Shown one piece after another: positions 10,606 through 21,813 of a DNA stretch of 64,000 nucleotides. The notes under the pieces were generated by a model. That model made no database searches, was not told where the DNA came from, and saw only the letters and a program-made list of their open reading frames with translations. Each line of letters starts with the position of its first letter. The first letter of the stretch is position 1. Position numbers and translations under genes: made by a program. Source of the stretch: Isochrysis galbana (taxonomy: Eukaryota > Haptophyta > Isochrysidales > Isochrysidaceae); NCBI GenBank assembly GCA_018136815.1, contig CM030940.1:4178245-4242244 (forward strand). Reading direction: 5' to 3'.

Positions 10606-13547
10606 ATGTCGCGCGAGATGCGCGCGGGGCTGCTCGACCAGGGAGAGCAGCCCGAGACGGACGACCAGCAGCCCTCCCTTGCGCCCCTCCACGCCCAGCC
10701 CTCCCCTTCCCCCTCCCCTCCCCCCACTCCACCTCCGCCCGCCACCTATAAACGAGCAGTCAATCTTCTCATGGTGATCACCTTCATGGACGCCGTCGAG
10801 TACGGCGTGGTGATGCCATCACTCTGGGCCTACCTTCTCAACGTGCTTGCAGCCGCTGCAGGCGAGTCTGTCGAGCCAGAGCTCCAGCTTGGTAACGGCA
10901 CTGCGCCGACACCAGAGCCGGGCGACCACGGCCACGCGCACTACACCTCGGGGCTGGCGCAGTCATACTACGGCATAATCATCGCATCTTTCTCCTTCAC
11001 ATCTATGTGAGCCGCACGTGCGCACCCTCTCGCACCATGCGTTGGCGCCGCCACGACGGACTCCCTGTAACATGGATGCCTCCGCCATGCCGACCCCTCA
11101 TGATACCCGGTTGTGCACAGGCTCGTCAAGCCCTTTCTCGGCGCCTGGTGCGATCGGCGCTCCTTCAAGGAGGTCTTCCTGGTCACACTGATCGTAGCCA
11201 TCGGAGGCAACCTCATCTATGCGATGGCACGCTTTTTCAAGCGATGGGAGCTGCTCCTTGCTGGGCGGCTACTCTCGGGCGCAGGCTGTGCCAACTCGGC
11301 CCTCTCCTATGCATACGTCTCGCGCACTGTCGAGCCCGACTCGCGATCGGGTAGCCTGGCTAAGATCTCACTCGCATTTCCCCTCGGCATGGTCATGGGA
11401 CCAGCCTTCAATGCCATCACGGGAGCGCTCAACATCACCATCGGAGGCTTCATGATCAACGCGGGGAACTCACCCGGACTGCTGATCGCTGCCCTCATGG
11501 TCGTCGAGCTCTTCCTTCTCATCTCCTTCCTTCCCGAGCCGCCTCCCTACGAGCGCGCCGCCCCGCCGAGCGCCGCTGCAGACACGGCCGATGGTGTCGA
11601 GACCGGCTGTGGCGCAAGTAGCACTAGCGAGCACACCTCCAAGATGCGTTCTTTCTTGCTCGAGCTAGTTTCATTGCAGTCAGCAGCATGCTTTTTGACT
11701 GTGTTCACGTTCAACTTCGCAATTGGAGCATCGGAGGCACTAGTAACACCCATCACACGCGCTGCCTTCCACTGGACGCCGCTGCAGGTGTGCATCCGAC
11801 GGCTGAAGCTTGAAGGGTGGAATTCCTGCTTGTTTGTGCCTCGGGTACCTTGTCCCCTTGGGCCGGCTCACTGCTGTATCCTTCCCTCGCATCCAGAATT
11901 CGTACATTTTCCTGGGTATATCATTGATTATGATCGTATTCAACTTGATAGTAATGCGCCTGTCGCGCTCTCCGCTCGCGCCGCTGCGTAACATTCGAGA
12001 CAAGATCCGGAAGTCGCCGCAAGGTACGGGCTTGATTTTTTCTAAATGCTTGCGACATATCTATTCTGTACACCTGTGATGTGTCGCGCCGCATCCGAGC
12101 AACTTAGCGCGTCTCCCTTCCCGACCCCGCCCGCTCGTTTATCCTGCCTGCCCTTTGATATTGCAGGTGCGCATCACGCGGATGTGCTCACCAAGCTTGA
12201 GGGTTTTGTTGGTACGGATGCATGGGACAACGAATCGGCCGTGGCGCTCAAAGCTGTCCGGGATGACCCCTTGGTGAAAGCCGTGGACGTTGATACGCTC
12301 TCCAAGGTGAGCTTCCTCCAGCTTCGATGCTAGCATTGGTATTTGTACGCTTGGTTGAGTGCTCACTAATCATCTATCCACTGGCATGGATCGATACTAA
12401 TGAACGCATTCTAAGCGCGCAACGCACGGCATCCCACGTCGGCCACTTGGATATATTGCTGAGGCTCTTTGGACGTCCTTTCCCTGCCCAGGTGCTAGCC
12501 AACCCACCTCGTCATAAGGCTCCCTTGTGCTCGGATCGCACCTTCGTCATCGGCGCATGCATCGCGTACTTTGGGGGCGTCGCCTACGTGCTGTTGGTGT
12601 GGAGGTGAAAGCCTCCCTGAGCGGCTGATCTCGTGCTCCCTCCACACGGACTGCCGGTCAATGCACTGGCTTCATAGTTTATCCAACGTGATCCGAGGCG
12701 GGGGTTGTGAAAAGGGGTTTGGCGAAGGAGGGGGCGGGGCATCTCCTTCCTTGTCACTTGCCTCTTGTATTCACGCCGACGTATGCACATGTCAGGTACG
12801 AGATGTCCGTGCCGCTTTTCCTTCTTGGTGAGGTGCTGCTGCTTTGGTACATCCCCTTCGTGTTTGCGCCAAATCGCGCAGTTTATTCTCGTCTTACTGA
12901 GGGATCCACAAATCAGGTGTGAGTGTGTGTGCACATCTGTGCCGAGCGGCAGTTTTCCTATGCGGCACGTCCTTACCTCTCGCGGTCGAGCCAGTATCGT
13001 GTGCTCTGACAATTCCGATAAGCTAACTGAGCCCCTCCTCCGCAAGGGTTTACATCAATCGCTCCTCTCCATCATGGCGTCCGCCGGCGGCATCGTCGGC
13101 CCAATCTGGCTCGGTGTGAGCGTTGGTGTCCCCAAAGTTGACGAGCACGGGAAAACCATCGGGCCTGTTGCACAGGTGAGCACGTTGCATCGTCGCTGTG
13201 CACTGGTAATCCATGCTGGATTTTCGAGGCGGTGTCATTCCCATCGGGACTTTGGCTAGTTCAGCGGCTTGCGTACCCGCGCATAACTTTCACTGGGCGG
13301 CAGTTGCACTGGGCGGCAGAGTCATGTGTTTGCACCCGCATTGCAAGTGCCACTGGTTACCCTGCATTCTCACCGTGCGAAAAGTCTCCCAAGTCTTGAC
13401 TTTGATTTTTTTGTACCCCGCCATGCCTCGGATTCGCAGCTCACTTTCCTTGGTTCCGCGGCACTTGTCGCCGCAACGCTTGTCTTGTACTTGGCCGCCT
13501 CCGCAAGGCCAGCTCCCACTCTGGCGCAGCACCACGCGTCATCTTGA
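10606..13547 (+). CDS. CLN7/MFSD8-like MFS membrane protein
   Basis: This is a major facilitator family protein resembling MFSD8/CLN7, a lysosomal transporter or channel in animals. Eight exons close in phase: 10606-11006, 11121-11787, 11897-12023, 12167-12306, 12492-12604, 12796-12916, 13047-13175 and 13440-13547, giving 601 residues. MDAVEYGVVMPSLWAYLL forms TM1. YYGIIIASFSFTSMLVKP and GAWCDRRSFKEVF give the TM2-3 loop signature. AGRLLSGAGCANSALSYAY and AFPLGMVMGPAF match TM4-5 of the family. The C-half holds GASEALVTPITRAAF and ends in a TM before ALAQ-type tail residues. Intron 6 ends CGCAAG with a clear CTAAC branch point 18 nt upstream. The start gives a proline-rich cytosolic N-terminus. 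The sub-cellular site is inferred only from the family. Confidence 0.88.
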
Positions 13548-13689
13548 GCCCATGGCCACATCCATACGGCTTCAAACGGGGTCTTGATTCACCGGTGCCG
13601 TGTACTTGAGCGGCCTACGGACACATGCATGCGATTCCACAACACAATCCGGTTTGGCATTCCGGTTTTAATGAGGGTATTTCCCCGTG

Positions 13690-14455
13690 GATAGATATTC
13701 GATGCCGTTGAAAAACTTCATAATATTCTTACCGCACTCGCGGCGAATGGAACCACTACCTACACGTAGCATACTTTCTACACCCCCACTCCCCCGGCCC
13801 TTCCCCCCCGCCATCAGGCGGCTCCCCCCGTGCACTACTAGGGAGATAGGGGTGAAGGGCTTAGATATGGTCCGGTGGCCCGCGCCCCCCCCGGTGATCC
13901 GTTCCCCCCTTCCTCCTACGCCACCTGGGCTGGCGGCCGACTCTGTCTCGACTTATCCTGTAAACAGGCGCGAGACTTACCGATTTTTCGGTGAGCGGAG
14001 CTCACGCTCCGCCCACCCCCTTCTCCGCGCTCTCTCTCCCCTCTCCTGCAGGCACGCGCGATGGCGCGCCTGCGGCAGGCCTGCAGCTGCCCCTGGCGAC
14101 CCCTGGAGGCTCCTGGAGGCCAGCTCAGGGGGCAGAGGAGGCTGGGGCTGGGCCCTGGCCTCCCCTGCCTCTCCCTCGCTGGCGCTCCTGAGCCTCAGGG
14201 GCCCCCACTCTGCACCTGTCTGCCTGTCGAACAGGGGGGGAGGGGGGGTTGGAGCGATGGGCTGGCCACGACAGGCCAGGACGCGCGAGGCAGGCGAGCC
14301 TGCCAGGGAGAGAGTGGGTCAGCAGGGCAGTGGGCTCCTGGCAAGCCATCAGGCGTGCCAGGAGGATGGGTGGTTCCTCCCCCATGGCGGGGGAGGAGTG
14401 GAGAGAGGGGGGGCTCGTGCCCCCCCATGGGCGAACTAAGTATAAACTTAGTTGA
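13690..14455 (-). mobile_element. Retroelement unit, arm 1 of an inverted pair
   Basis: From the hairpin AACTAAGT / ATAA / ACTTAGTT at 14434-14453 the element runs leftward: CCCATGG start, a G/C-rich block, the shared CTGGGGCTGGGCCCTGGCCT module, and a spliceable-looking CTGCAG/GTGAGC pair at 13990-14060. It ends in a 3' signature near 13715 (GAATATTATGAAG). The segment 13768-14453 is about 90% or more identical to 16301-16983 in opposite orientation. No long convincing frame exists. Confidence 0.65.
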
Positions 14456-15040
14456 TTCGATGCCGTTGAGGCGATCGGGAACTGGAGCCATTCCTGACGC
14501 TTGTGAGTGTATGTCGATTGATCAGATCGGCAACGGTGCTCCTTTGTGCTGTGGAACTGCATCGTCTAATTTGAATCTGACTGTACGAAAATAGTACATG
14601 GACACCGATACGTGGCCGAGGGTCCGTTTTGTTTTTGCGGGACGCCCCCGCCTCCGCGCCGAGGCCCCCTACGCGCCCTAGAGGCGCAGGAGGTGGCGGC
14701 GGCGAGGAGAGGTCCACACTCGGAGGCTTCCCGACCGAAGCTCCAGAATTCAGCTCACCAGACTCCCGGCGGGGAGCAGGAGGGTCAAAGCGCCCCGCTA
14801 TCCGCCGGTGCTGCTCGAGACGGAGTGGCCCAGAGCCCTCCGGCAACGCTCGACTCGACAACCCGGTGGGCAGGGCATGAGCGGCACCTCGCCCCATTGA
14901 CACCTACTTTGCAAGTGCAAGCTATAAGTAGTACGAAGTAGGTTCGGAAGCCCGAGCAGTCGATCGATAGCCTTGCCGAGGCGGAGGAGCTTATATATAA
15001 GAGGGCGGCCTAGTCGGACACAAGACACAGGAGTGGAGAA
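14456..15040. other. Intergenic DNA between nested elements
   Basis: No gene was recognised. A TATATATAA stretch lies at 14990-15000. The segment separates the hairpin unit from the LINE 3' end at 15045. Confidence 0.35.
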
Positions 15041-15044
15041 TGAA

Positions 15045-16090
15045 AAACAAAAAAAAACCTCTGAAGATTCAGGGCTACACACCTACTAATTACTAATTAC
15101 GAATTACGGGACTTCCCTCAACTACTACCACCGCCCTTATCTTCCCTCCCTCCCCCTCTTTACCTGGCCCCTCCTTCATTCCTTTTTCTCCGGTTTCCGG
15201 GGTCCGGCCTTGGTACACTACCTAAGGCCTAGTTCGGAGTGTGGGGTCTTGGCAGGCCTTTTGGTCTAATTCTTTTGTCGTGTGTGCCCGCCTGGGCACG
15301 TGCACGTGCTTGGTGCTTAGAGTCCGTCGGGACTCGTGGCGTCCATGGTGTTCCCCTTGTTCGCTGTTTCGGCGACTTTTTCGCCTTTGTTTCGTTGCTC
15401 CTTGGTCTCCTCGACAGCGTGTGCTATTCTCAGCTTGGTGGCTAGCTCCACTAGCTCCTCGCTGGGTCTGAGCCCACCCTTGTCGTTTATGTTGAATACG
15501 GGTCTCAAGTCGCTAATGTCTATTGTCTACGCATGCCCGCCTGGGCGGTTCTTGCCGAGTCGGTGTCGTGTGCGAAAAGTAGTGCTTTGCTCAGTGTGGC
15601 GTATCTCTCTATTATTCTTGATTCTTGTCAGTATTGATTCTTTCGAGATTCGAGAACGCTATACCGTCGTAGTGGATTCTATGGAAGTCTGTGATCATGT
15701 ATCTCCATGCTAATAGATATAGTGTACATATATACCGCGTTTCGGGCGTCTCCTTTTGGGAAGATGAATAGGTTGTCGACAATTGTGTCTCTCCTGCTCC
15801 TGCTCCTATCCGCCTTGAGTGAGAAACCAGCGACTTTGTTTAGCGCGCCTAGGATGTTAATTATCCCAGGGCATTCGCCCAGGTGCGTTGAGGATTCATC
15901 CTCCTCTCCACATATGCGGCATGTGTTATTACGGTCCGGGAATCGATTGTATGTGCCTACCCGCCTGTGCGTGATGTGTTTGAAGTGCAGGTGCATGCAT
16001 GTCACACGCCGTCACCATTCATTGGGGAGGTGTGTAGCCTCGCTAGGTGCTGCTCCCATGTGCTTTCGGGGATCTGTAGTTTATGGAGAA
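15045..16090 (-). mobile_element. 5'-truncated LINE copy with ORF2 C-terminus
   Basis: The minus strand encodes FKHITHRRVGTYNRF, then the zinc cluster TCRICGEEDESSTHLGECPG, then DNLFIFPKGDARNAVY, which is the post-RT domain of a second LINE subfamily. The same block is at 43850-44410. Several frame interruptions mark it as dead. The end of the ORF (RPVFNINDKGGLRPSEELVE) lies near 15400-15500. The 3' UTR contains GGTACACTACCTAAGGCC and ends CCTGAATCTTCAGAGG plus T9 at about 15047-15075. Confidence 0.8.
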
Positions 16091-16091
16091 T

Positions 16092-16300
16092 CAACTAACT
16101 TTATAGTCAGTTGCCATGGAGCGCGCCGACGCGCCCCCTCTCTCCTTCGGGCACCCCGCCGCGGGCGCCCTCCTAGTGCCCATGGAGCAGTCGCAGGCGA
16201 AGCGACCGCGTCCCCCCGCGGAGCCGCGGAGGCCGAGCAGGTGAGCGCGATCCCCATCGCGCCATCGCGCCACACGAACGGCCTATGGCCCCGGCCACAC
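16092..16300 (+). mobile_element. Retroelement 5' unit (MER ORF start)
   Basis: It starts with the hairpin AACTAAC / TTTATA / GTCAGTT (16093-16113), then GCCATGGAGCGCGCCGACGC encoding MERADAPPLSFGHPAAG and the patch KRPRPP, ending in GAGCAG/GTGAGCGCG, a strong 5' splice-like site. It is cut off on the right by the next hairpin at 16301. The left flank is LINE 3' body, so it is a nested insertion. Confidence 0.7.
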
Positions 16301-17030
16301 AACTAAGTTTATACTTGGTTGACCCATGGGGGGGCACGAGCCCCCCCCTCTCTCCACTCCTCCCCTGCCATGGGGGAGGAACCACCCATCCTCCTGGCAC
16401 GCCTGATGGCTTGCCAGGAGGCCACTGCCCTACTGACCCACTCCCTTCCCCACAGGCTCGCCCCATTCGCCCATCCTGGCCCCTCGTGACCAGCCCATCG
16501 CTCCAACCCCCCTCCCCCCCTGGTCGACAGGCAGACAGGTGCAGATTGGGGGCCCCTGAGGCTCAGGAGCGCCAGCGAGGGAGAGGCAGGGGAGGCCAGG
16601 GCCCAGCCCCAGCCTCCTCTGCCCCCTGAGCTGGCCTCGAGGAGCCTCCAGGGGTCGCCAGGAGCAGCTGCAGGCCTGCCGCAGGCGCGCCATCGCGCGT
16701 GCCTGCAGGAGAGGGGAGAGAGAGCGCGGAGAAGGGGGTGGGCGGAGCGAGAGCTCCGCTCACCGGAAAATAGGTAAGTCCCGCACCTGTTTACAGGATA
16801 AGTCGGGGCTGAGACCGCCGCCCACTTGGAGACACAGGAGGAAGGGGGGGAATGATCACCGGGGGGAGGCGCGGGCCACCGGACCATATCTAAGCCCTTC
16901 ACCCCTATCCCCCTAGTAGTGCACGGGGGGAGTCGCCTTATGGCGGGGGGAGAAGGGCCGGGGGAGTGGGGGTGTAGAAAGTTTTCCTACGTGAGTAGAA
17001 AGTAGAGGGTCCACGGCCGCGTGTGCGGTG
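16301..17030 (+). mobile_element. Retroelement unit, arm 2 of an inverted pair
   Basis: Hairpin AACTAAGT / TTAT / ACTTGGTT at 16301-16320 (one U-G wobble), then GACCCATGGGGGG. The unit is the inverted copy of 13768-14453, sharing the GCCAGGGCCCAGCCCCAGCC module and the GTGAGCGGAGC region. It ends close to 17030, where the next LINE begins. Confidence 0.65.
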
Positions 17031-17039
17031 AGACTATTA

Positions 17040-17850
17040 AAAGGTTTAATATGGCCCCGGCCACACACACCATCCACAGCAGCCATGCTGGCCCCCCCCT
17101 TGGAGGGCAGCAGGCCGGAGACTACACCAAGTCACCAAGCTCACACCAGACACGAAGCAAGACTCATCCACTGGCCACTGGGCATGCCTCATGGCAGAGG
17201 CCTCACCCACCCTGGCGACGGCCGCGCCGCCCCGGCGGCGCGGCTCGAGACCGGGTACATACCAACATTAGAAGCCACGCTCATAAGTCATAAGATTCGC
17301 TACCTTGGTGAGAGGCCGCGCCCCGCCGAGCCTCTATAACTCAGCGAGAACCGGCAAGGCCGCGTGCCCAGGGAAGGAAACCCAAAATCAAAACCCCGCT
17401 AGAGCTTAGTACCCCAATCTTCACAGAAGACGAAAAGGGTAGACTGAGAATGAGCAACCCCCTAAGCCAAGTGGCGGAAGCGCTCGGCCTCGCCGAGCGA
17501 CTGGCCTAAGACGCACCATAGCCCGCCCCAAGCCTAACTCGGGAGCGCAAGCTCACCGCGCAATAACAGAAGTTTCAAAGACGACACGACGCACCCGAAC
17601 ATCAACAACAAGAAACAGGTCACCCAGCGGCACACAGAAGGAATAAGAATAAGGCGAGAACGCTCGCTGGGGACAAGTGCACCCCCCCCAGCCCAGCCCC
17701 CCCCCAATAACCTGAGCCCCTAAGTAGAGCACAAGGGGAGATGCCGCAAGGCGGGTAGTGAGGGAGTGAGAAGGGAAGGGGCGTGGCTACGAAATTGAGA
17801 TCCGGTGCCGAGCGCGAGGCGAGAATATTAAAAAGTTTTTTTGTAGTTCT
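17040..17850 (+). mobile_element. Internally deleted LINE copy
   Basis: The left part (17050-17290) matches 21990-22200, the region behind the MER start. The right part encodes RKPKIKTPLELSTPIFTED and VAEALGLAERLA, the ORF2 C-terminus also seen at 39840-39940. The reverse transcriptase is absent between them. The 3' UTR (ACCTGAGCCCCTAAGTAGAG, 17715 on) ends GCGAGAATATTAAAAAG plus T7 at 17819-17843. Confidence 0.75.
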
Positions 17851-18075
17851 TGGAGAATAAAGAACCAGAACACCGAGGGGGAGGCGGTTGCCACCGGGCC
17901 AAATCTAAGCCCACCCGGCGGGACTCGCCCGAAGCGCCGAAAGCGAGCCGCCCTGGAGGCACGTGCGGGGTGAGTGGTGAGTGAGCGGAATAGCGGCACG
18001 CGAGAGAATATAGAGAGTAGAGGTTCCAAGGCTGCGTGAGCGGCGAGAAGATTACACATTACATTGAAAAGTTTA
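17851..18075. repeat. Retroelement fragment
   Basis: The sequence has GGTTGCCACCGGGCCAAATCT and GAGTAGAGGTTCCAAGG words related to the units at 16880-17030. It abuts the 3' end of the LINE at 17850. The boundaries are unclear. Confidence 0.4.
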
Positions 18076-18240
18076 AGATTATTCATTGATGTCCTCCCAG
18101 CCCTCTCTACCTCGGTACCCTGATCTCTGCAACTGCAAAACAATCACGCGCAAGGCAAGAGCAACGGGCACGAGGGAGCACAATTGCAAGTTACGAAAGA
18201 GGACATGCTCCCCTCGTGGCGGCTTGCACCAACCGTGGGT

Positions 18241-21042
18241 TCAACCGCGCATCAAGGCTTCGATTGTTGCATCAATATCCTCGTCTTCATTCGCGGACAC
18301 GCTCTCATCCTTGCGCTTGTTCTCTCCAGCATCATTGAGCGCCACTCTAGTGTCGGGCGCTTGTGCTTCTCCATCCATCTCAGCCCCGATTTCACCCAAT
18401 GTCTCTGCGAGCAAGGCGTCCGCCTCGTCGTCGTTGGGCGCATCGACTGGCCCCGTGCTTTGTGTCTTGCCTAAGCTGCCGAGCTCCTCGGCATCGGCCC
18501 ATGCGTCCGCCTCCAATTCTGACGCTTTCTCGCCTTCAGCCGCTCTACAGTCCGTACTCTTTTCATCGAAGAGTTTAGGTTTACCGCTTTTCCTTACCTT
18601 GGTGAGAGGACTCCCCTTGGGCCCCTTGGCCTCATTCGCCCGTCTGCAATACGGAGTATCAACAGCGCGACGGGTGTCGCCTTTGGGAAAAGAGCGGTCG
18701 GTCGACTCCACATCACCGATGTGTGTAGGGGACAAGAGGGTGGAAGGTGCCTCCAATTCTTCACTTGAGGGTTTGGACAAAGCGCCGACTTCAGTGGACC
18801 CATCTTTGGCATCCTTGCTTTGCTCATGCGCCTTGCGCTTCTTCGGATTTTCAGGCCTGACAGGTGCGGTGTCTTTGAGGAATTTGGAGCCAAGGGATTT
18901 CTCCGGATCTTGATCGTGAAACAAAAAGTCGCGGCGGACGAAGGGCGCCACCGTCACCTCTGGCCATGGAAATAGTTTAGCAAGGACAAGGGGGGCCGTA
19001 AGAGTAAATCGAAGGGCCCGACCATGAAATTTGTGTGTGTGAACATCCGCAGGTGGGCGTGTGCAAGCATTTACCACGCGATTCATCTTCGCCCATGCGT
19101 ACGCTTTACCTGGAAGCCATCCTGCGACGAGGACAGCACGCGAGGCTCGGATGTTGCCAGTAGCCGGTGCCAGAAGCCGTTGGCAAAATATCTCAACGCG
19201 TTCAACTAGTATCGTCCCTAAGGCACTCATCTGATGCAAGCGAGCGTGCCGGAGTCGGAGGCACAATTCAGCTTTTGGTGTTAACGTTCAGAATTGCCGG
19301 AGAGGAGGAGCAGAGCGACAAAGCGCATCGTGAGTTCTTTTAGTATCGAGCGTTCGCAAGCATGAGGTGACCATGCTTCTTGACCCCTCTCTAGACTACC
19401 AAAGCTCATCGGGCTTCACGCTCACCTGACGGTCCTTCCCCTGTGCTGCCCATGCCTTGCAGGCATCTTTATTCATGCGCAGGGATACTGCGACAGGTCC
19501 CGCGATTTGAGAGGCTGTTTCATAAAAGGTGAGATCACATCGTCCGAGAGGAGCAGCGGAGGGAGGCTCATTGGCGTTGCGTAGCTCAAATCGTGTGGCA
19601 AAGAGCTCGTCTATTTCGGCAGTGGAGACAGGCAGGGGTTGGGCAATGAAGCATGGCGATGGCTTGTCATGGACCCAGCGAGACAGGCACCAAGATTTCG
19701 TGACCCAGGAGCGCGTGCAGATGGTAATTCAAAGGTATGAGGAAGTATGGGGTGATGGATCGCGCATACCTTTGGTGCCTTGCCGTGAGATACCAGACCG
19801 CAAATGACAGCTGATGCTGCCAGGGAGCCGCTCTAGAACGGATCGATGAGGAAGTGAGTAGGCAGAATAGCGTACCTCACCAGCCGGTGGGGTCACTGCA
19901 CGTGCAAGGACAGACTCGACTGCCGATGTTTTGGAGGTGGCCACGGCACCACCTGCATTGATGCATCCTTCCCGCTCACTGATGGGAGCCGGGAAATGCT
20001 CAGTGTCTATCTCAGCATCGATCCAAAGTGGCATCTTGAGCTTGTGGTGGGTGGCGGGCAGCACCCTAAGCTCGAGAGCCTTCTTGCCTGCACAGGGATG
20101 CACATCGGTGTGCAGCTCAGTAGACATCGGAAGGGATTGGTCCGATCAGGGATTCGTTCAACCTTCCACCACAGAAGATGTGACTTCGCGCACATGCTAC
20201 CAGTTTTCTTGAGCACAGTGTCAGTAAGATCTCATGGATAGCGCATCCCACAGAAGACACTAAGCTGTTACGACGCGCTCATTTGCGCCGCGACTACTCA
20301 CGCCAGAGCGAATCTCGGCGGTGCATTGGCGCGCACCATTGTTCAGATTGCTAAAGGCCGCTGAAAAACCACCAGCAGGAGCGTTGCGCAGACCAGCAGA
20401 CTGTTTGAGCCCGAATTCATTCGACAACGCTTGCGCGGCACGCCGGCCTGCTTCAGCGGGACTACTCCCCACCGCCTCGACCACCATCATCAGCCGGACG
20501 TGCCCCTTCTGCGGCTGAGGGCTGAAATCATCCCCTCCACCACCCCGTTGCTTGTCCTTGAGAGCCCTCTTGCACTGCTCCGGAAAGTGATCCTGCAAGA
20601 GCGCAAGCCCGGTGGTGCCATCCAGACTGCTTGACGCCTTGGACCTCCGAACGCCTTCCACGAGAGCACGCGCGAATGTGGCTAAATCCTCCGGTTGAGC
20701 GTTGCGCACAAAGACCGAGAGCGTCAAGGCGCCATCCCGCAGCTCAATCGTGAGCCCGCCCTTGGAGAGCAACTCGGCCTTGGCATGGATTGAGATGATC
20801 GAGGCGAGCGAGAAGCACATTGATCGTGCTGCAGTGTTCAGTTGCGCGCTGGCAAGCGACACTGATGTGGGCAACTCCTCTCCAACCACGAGGAAGACAG
20901 CATCAGTAGACCGTGAGCGGCTGACAGCTATCCCGAGTGCTCGGCCCTTTCGCGCCGGCTGCTTGCGGGCGGCAGTGGGTGCTGACACCTCGACGTGGCA
21001 CTTGATCGGAAGGTAGACGCAGTCCGAATTCAGGCTGCCCAT
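18241..21042 (-). CDS. Five-exon hypothetical protein, charged nuclear-type tail
   Basis: I do not recognise the family. Five exons close in phase: 21042-20302, 20082-19881, 19610-19426, 19230-19110 and 18959-18241, giving 655 residues. The acceptor of exon 2 is the least sure (GCAAG just after a CAG). The start MGSLNSDCVYLPIKCHVEVS leads into a globular alpha/beta-looking half with GKGRALGIAV-type strands and long helices (LATFARALVEGVRRSK). The middle exons carry ELFATRFELRNA and FYETASQIAGPVAVSLRM. The last 240 residues are disordered, rich in E, D, K and S, with the basic motif NPKKRKAHEQSK, a likely nuclear localisation signal, and the acidic end EDEDIDATIEALMRG. It looks like a nuclear scaffold or DNA-linked factor, but that is inference. 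Confidence 0.7.
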
Positions 21043-21424
21043 CGCCAGCGCGGTCGAGAGAGTGTAAAGGAGGAAGGTGGAGAGAGCCAAGAGGGTGAGC
21101 CCTCTGCAGAGCTCTCTAGCTCGATAGTTCCTCTCTCTCCTTCCGGCTGCTCCCCATCCCTTCAGTTATTAAAGGTAATGTGCGGCGTTTATTAACCTCT
21201 CCAACCCTTCAATTCCGTGGGCCGTCTGCTGGACCCCTCCCGCCGCCACCAGCCCACACCCTCAGTCAGTCGTCGGCAAAGACGAAAAAGCGCGGCAAAT
21301 CGGCGTTTTGTTTTAGAAGGGTTTGGCGAGGGTTGTTTCACTCCGGGGGTTTCACTTGCTCGACTACCGAGTAAAGATGGATGAAACCCGAGAATAATGA
21401 GGATGATGATGATGATGATATATG

Positions 21425-21640
21425 TATAATATAACTGAGCGTTAGTACCACTACTCCCACTAGCCCGGTACTACCACGACACCCCTAAGCGCACTTGCCC
21501 GTACGTACACACGTACACCTTAACGCGTGCTAATGCCACTGACACATACACCTATGCACCTATGATAGACCTATGCACCCCTTCAAGCTCCCCCCTCGCA
21601 GACCCCCGGCTCCCATTCTAACTCCCCACAAGTTACAATG
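21425..21640 (+). repeat. R repeat (CTGAGCGTTAGTACCACTAC family), copy 1
   Basis: Shares CTGAGCGTTAGTACCACTAC, AGCCCGGTACTA, CACCCCTAAGCGCACTTGCC and the CCCGGCTCCCATTC block with 44430-44640, 60412-60500 and 61728-62000. No frame is kept between copies. It is non-coding and possibly a retroelement 3' UTR. Confidence 0.7.
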
Positions 21641-21810
21641 GACAATGGGTGAAAACCCAGTGAGGCGAACCGACCTACGTCGGGCGACTCACCAGGGAAA
21701 AGCACCGGGGGCCGGGGAGGGGGGGTGTCGCATCCGCGATCGACTTCCGACCTTAGGCGTCTTCGTGCTCAATCGTTCTTGTTCGCCGCGGAGTTTTACT
21801 GGTAACCAGT
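21641..21810. other. Repeat edge next to LINE 5' end
   Basis: AAAACCCAGTGAGGCGAACC and the GAACCGACCTACGTCGG stem resemble 44640-44700, so the R repeat probably extends to about 21740. No gene was seen. Confidence 0.4.
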
Positions 21811-21813
21811 AGC

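Noticed and set aside
10036-10777. Long proline-rich and glycine-rich frames on both strands
   Set aside because: They arise from C runs in the leader of the gene starting at 10606. No other frame has normal composition.
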